Below are positions 44,217 to 46,458 of a DNA stretch of 46,458 nucleotides, piece by piece. The translations under genes and the position numbers were made by a program. Under the pieces are notes generated by a model, which saw only the letters and a program-made list of their open reading frames with translations, was not told the origin of the DNA and searched no databases. Numbering within the stretch: position 1 is the stretch's first letter; every line of letters starts with the position of its first letter. The stretch lies in contig JAKAJI010000002.1 in assembly GCA_021813825.1 (NCBI GenBank), positions 1 through 46,458 on the forward strand, given 5' to 3'. Source of the stretch: Acidobacteriota bacterium (GTDB lineage Bacteria; Acidobacteriota; Terriglobia; Bryobacterales; Bryobacteraceae).

Positions 44217-45190
44217 GCCTTCTCCGCCCGCTGGACCAGCGCACGCCACAACGCCGGAACCGTCGCCCGGTGCTCACCGTGAAAGTAAAAGCTCTCGCCG
44301 CCGTCGGCCACCGTCCGCACCAGCAGCGTCTTATGCGGGCGGAAGTAATAGCCCGGATCCGTCTTCGGCAACTCGCGCCGGAAATCGCCGTGAATCGGCG
44401 CGATGTCGAACACCGCCGTCGTAAAATGCCGGATCTCGCGCCCGTTCTGGTGCGCCACGTTCCGCGCCATAGCGAGCGCCTTCAGGTACACCTCCGGCCC
44501 CATGATCGCCGAGCCGAAATTCAGGACCACGCCGCCTTCGAGCGACTCCACGGTGTGCGCGAAGACAAGAAAGTCCGTATAACTGCCCGCTCCCCATGCC
44601 CCACCATCGCAGTTGGGATGCTCGTGCACGATGTCGTATCCGATTCCGCAGTGCACTGTGGCCGGAACGCCGATGCGCCAGGCGGCGGCGAGCAAACTCA
44701 AGTCGCGGTGCGGAAAATCGCTCGCGGCGATGCGGCGCCCGAGGTACTCGCCCAGGCCGCACTGCTCGGCTTGCGCCTGCCGCGCCCAGTCGTTCAATTC
44801 CCCGGTCTCTTTCCACAAACCGAACTCGCCGCTGGCGATATACCGCGCTACGCTCTCGGTGGTCGCGCCGATCCGCGACAACTCATAGTCGTGAATCGAG
44901 CCTGCTCCATTGAATGCGATGTGGGACAGCAGGCCGCGCCCCATCAGGTCGATCAGATGCTTATTGACGCCGGAGCGCATCACGTGCGCGCCCATGATGA
45001 GGATCCGCGCCGCGCCGCGGGCTTTCGCCGCAGTCAGCCGCCCGGCAACCGTATCGAGGTCCGGATGCGCAAATTCGGGTGCGGGGCTGTCTAAGTCGAG
45101 CCATTGTTCCCACCGAAGATCGTGGCGGCGCTCGCTCAAAGGCTGCAGCCGCAGCCGCGTGCGGTCAAACAGCGGATATCGGGATGGCAT
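44213..45190 (-). CDS. Deoxyhypusine-synthase-like protein of unknown function
   Basis: A 325-residue soluble protein. The stretch LIMGAHVMRSGVNKHLIDLM, GLLSHIAFNGAGSIHDYELS and GEFGLWKETGELND resembles bacterial relatives of deoxyhypusine synthase, an NAD-dependent spermidine-using enzyme. Further conserved-looking parts are GIGYDIVHEHPNCDGGAWG, GGVVLNFGSAIMGPEVYLKA, and a C-terminal region with YYFRPHKTLLVRTV. I do not see the W-x-K active-site Lys segment of true deoxyhypusine synthases, and bacteria lack eIF5A, so the substrate must differ. The ATG at 45190 lies 2 bp after the HAD stop; an upstream extension to 45289 would overlap that gene. It sits in the middle of the kinase/phosphatase operon. 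Confidence 0.65.
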   Translation of the reverse strand: MPSRYPLFDRTRLRLQPLSERRHDLRWEQWLDLDSPAPEFAHPDLDTVAGRLTAAKARGAARILIMGAHVMRSGVNKHLIDLMGRGLLSHIAFNGAGSIHDYELSRIGATTESVARYIASGEFGLWKETGELNDWARQAQAEQCGLGEYLGRRIAASDFPHRDLSLLAAAWRIGVPATVHCGIGYDIVHEHPNCDGGAWGAGSYTDFLVFAHTVESLEGGVVLNFGSAIMGPEVYLKALAMARNVAHQNGREIRHFTTAVFDIAPIHGDFRRELPKTDPGYYFRPHKTLLVRTVADGGESFYFHGEHRATVPALWRALVQRAEKA

Positions 45191-45192
45191 GG

Positions 45193-46002
45193 CTAGTTGG
45201 GAAACAACGCTGAGGTAAGTTGGTCGAGGCAGAGATAATTCGGCACGATGTAATCGGCGCCAACGCCGATCAACCGCTTCCGCTTCCACTCATCGACGGA
45301 CGTGCACTCCGGCTCCTGGCTCGCCACGCCAACGGTCACGCCGCCGACCTTCTTCACTTCCTCGATTTCGACGTACCCGTCGCCGAAGCCCAAAAACTCC
45401 TCGCCGCGGTACTCGGCGCTCGCCAGCACACGTTGGATGAGAATCGCCTTTGAGAAGCTCTTATAGTCGTCGAGGGCGCCGAACACGCCGCCGTTGAAGT
45501 ACTTCTCCACGTCCAGCAGCCGTGCCTCTTCCTTCATATACGCTTCGTCGGTGCCGCTCGCCAGGTACATCCGCATCCCACGCTCATGAAGACGTTCAAG
45601 AAGCGCCCGCGCGCCCGGGACGAGATATTCTTCCGGCGAGACTTGTCCCTTCCTCAGCCCTTCAACGCGGGTCTCGATCCGCTGCCACAGCCGGTCCAGG
45701 TACATCTTCTTGTACTCAAGCGCCTCGAGCGGCGTGCCCCGCCGCTTGATGACCGCGTCGCGTAGCGCGAACATCTGGTAAATCGTCTCTTTGCCGGTGA
45801 GCCGCCAGACAAAGTCTTCCACTTCGGCACGCAAGTCCTGTTCGCTCTCGCCCGTGTGAAGATCGGCCAGAATCTCGACCATCATCGGCACCATCACATC
45901 CATCCATCCGCTGCGGATCAGCGACAGAGTGCCGTCGAAGTCGAATAAAACCACGCGGGCATGACTGGCCGTCACGCCGGGCCGTATTGGTTCAAGCATC
46001 AT
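45193..46002 (-). CDS. HAD-superfamily phosphatase
   Basis: A 269-residue hydrolase. Motif I is VVLFDFDGTLSLIR (D21 nucleophile, D23 acid/base); a helical cap follows at about residues 35-125; motif II is the Ser/Thr of YLASGTDE; motif III Lys lies near DDYKSFSK; motif IV is FLGFGDGYVEIEEVKKVGG. It probably removes phosphate from a small metabolite, perhaps a sugar phosphate made in the same operon. ATG codons at 46002 and 45999 are both possible, with GGAAAG upstream. It starts 24 bp after the DUF4337 gene and is followed by the DHS-like gene after 2 bp. Confidence 0.9.
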   Translation of the reverse strand: MMLEPIRPGVTASHARVVLFDFDGTLSLIRSGWMDVMVPMMVEILADLHTGESEQDLRAEVEDFVWRLTGKETIYQMFALRDAVIKRRGTPLEALEYKKMYLDRLWQRIETRVEGLRKGQVSPEEYLVPGARALLERLHERGMRMYLASGTDEAYMKEEARLLDVEKYFNGGVFGALDDYKSFSKAILIQRVLASAEYRGEEFLGFGDGYVEIEEVKKVGGVTVGVASQEPECTSVDEWKRKRLIGVGADYIVPNYLCLDQLTSALFPN

Positions 46003-46026
46003 TTACTTTCCGGTTCGCGTTCCGTC

Positions 46027-46458
46027 TCATCCCAGCAGAACGTAGGCGCTGGCCGCGATCACGCCGCCGGCCAAGCCCGCCGCCATCGAGGCCGCGAACA
46101 TTGTCTCCTTGTGGGTCAAAATCGCAAGAGAAGAGAGAACGATGGCCACCTCGAGGAAAATCTCCCCCAGGTGTAACCGATGCGCTTTCCGTCCTGAGCC
46201 GGCGCTTTCGGCTTCGAACTCCCTCGCCTGTTTCTGAATCTCGTCCTGATCGCCGCGGTACTTTCCGGCCTGCTGCATCAGGTCATTCGCTTTCGACGGT
46301 TGATTCATAGCCTGAAGCACGCCGGCCGTAACTTCCGACTGATACCGGCGGATCGACTTTGCCTGGTACTGCGCCCATGCGTCGCTGGCCTTGACCTCCG
46401 TCAGCAGTTCCTCGGTCGCTGACGTGCTTCCAAGAACGGATACGAGCGCCAGCACGGC
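46027..46458 (-). CDS. DUF4337 family membrane protein, N-terminus beyond the window
   Basis: At least 143 residues; the frame runs off the right edge, and the visible start (AMLALVSVLGSTSATEELL) is probably inside the first transmembrane helix, so the true N-terminus is missing. DUF4337 features are TEEVLL-like TEELLTEVKASDAWAQYQAKSIRR, a soluble helical stretch with KYRGDQDEIQKQAREFE, and two C-terminal membrane helices (FLEVAIVLSSLAIL and ASMAAGLAGGVIAASAYVLLG). The function of the family is unknown. It is on the same strand as, and 24 bp from, the HAD gene, so it may lead that operon. Confidence 0.8.
   Translation of the reverse strand, partial: AVLALVSVLGSTSATEELLTEVKASDAWAQYQAKSIRRYQSEVTAGVLQAMNQPSKANDLMQQAGKYRGDQDEIQKQAREFEAESAGSGRKAHRLHLGEIFLEVAIVLSSLAILTHKETMFAASMAAGLAGGVIAASAYVLLG

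Overview
The window looks like an ordinary chromosomal stretch of an Acidobacteriota genome, most likely from the Bryobacterales/Solibacter group. This is an inference from gene content: three very large Oar-type TonB-dependent receptors with an N-terminal carboxypeptidase-regulatory-like domain, a protein with the TIGR03437 ('Solibacter') domain, a CRTAC1/ASPIC-UnbV FG-GAP lipoprotein, a membrane-anchored regulator with an N-terminal domain typical of acidobacteria, high GC, and frequent GTG/TTG starts. I saw no tRNA, rRNA, CRISPR array, transposase, integrase or phage gene.

Layout. 1-6804 (+) is a potassium-import operon: the tail of kdpF, then kdpA, kdpB and kdpC, followed by two consecutive KdpD N-terminal-type proteins that have no histidine kinase module; no kdpE is seen. 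6810-21408 (-) is a block for polymer or oligosaccharide use and the cell surface. In transcription order it holds a TonB receptor, a TPR protein, a CRTAC1-type lipoprotein (GTGA overlap with the TPR gene), a paralogous TonB receptor, a TIGR03437 secreted protein and a GH78 alpha-L-rhamnosidase. The rhamnosidase start codon lies inside a compact predicted three-way-junction RNA. 21409-21864 is a divergent control region with repeated TAGAACAT half-sites, followed by a membrane-bound regulator gene (+). 23073-27039 (-) has a DUF4136 gene broken by one in-frame amber codon, a spermidine-synthase-like membrane protein and an esterase. yqeY (+) and a third Oar-type receptor (-) follow, separated by a clear hairpin terminator, and then dcd (-).

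31893-36394 (+) is a tight three-gene run: a molybdopterin oxidoreductase, a lipoprotein, and a GT-C-like membrane protein whose C-terminal domain is homologous to the lipoprotein. 36408-39083 (-) has a secreted sugar-isomerase-like TIM barrel and purM-purN. dtd and a small basic protein read (+). 39987-46458 (-) is one long, tightly packed run: DUF4337 protein, HAD phosphatase, deoxyhypusine-synthase-like protein, PfkB/RfaE-like kinase, ROK kinase, then a CbiM(PDGLE)-CbiQ-CbiO cobalt/nickel ECF importer.

The items most worth follow-up are the kinase-less KdpD pair, the structured leader over the rhamnosidase start, the four-gene HAD/DHS-like/PfkB/ROK operon, the domain shared between neighbouring lipoprotein and membrane glycosyltransferase, and a window-wide pattern of -10-like hexamers placed 6-10 nt before start codons, which suggests leaderless transcripts. 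All functional calls come from reading the sequence; no database search or folding program was run.
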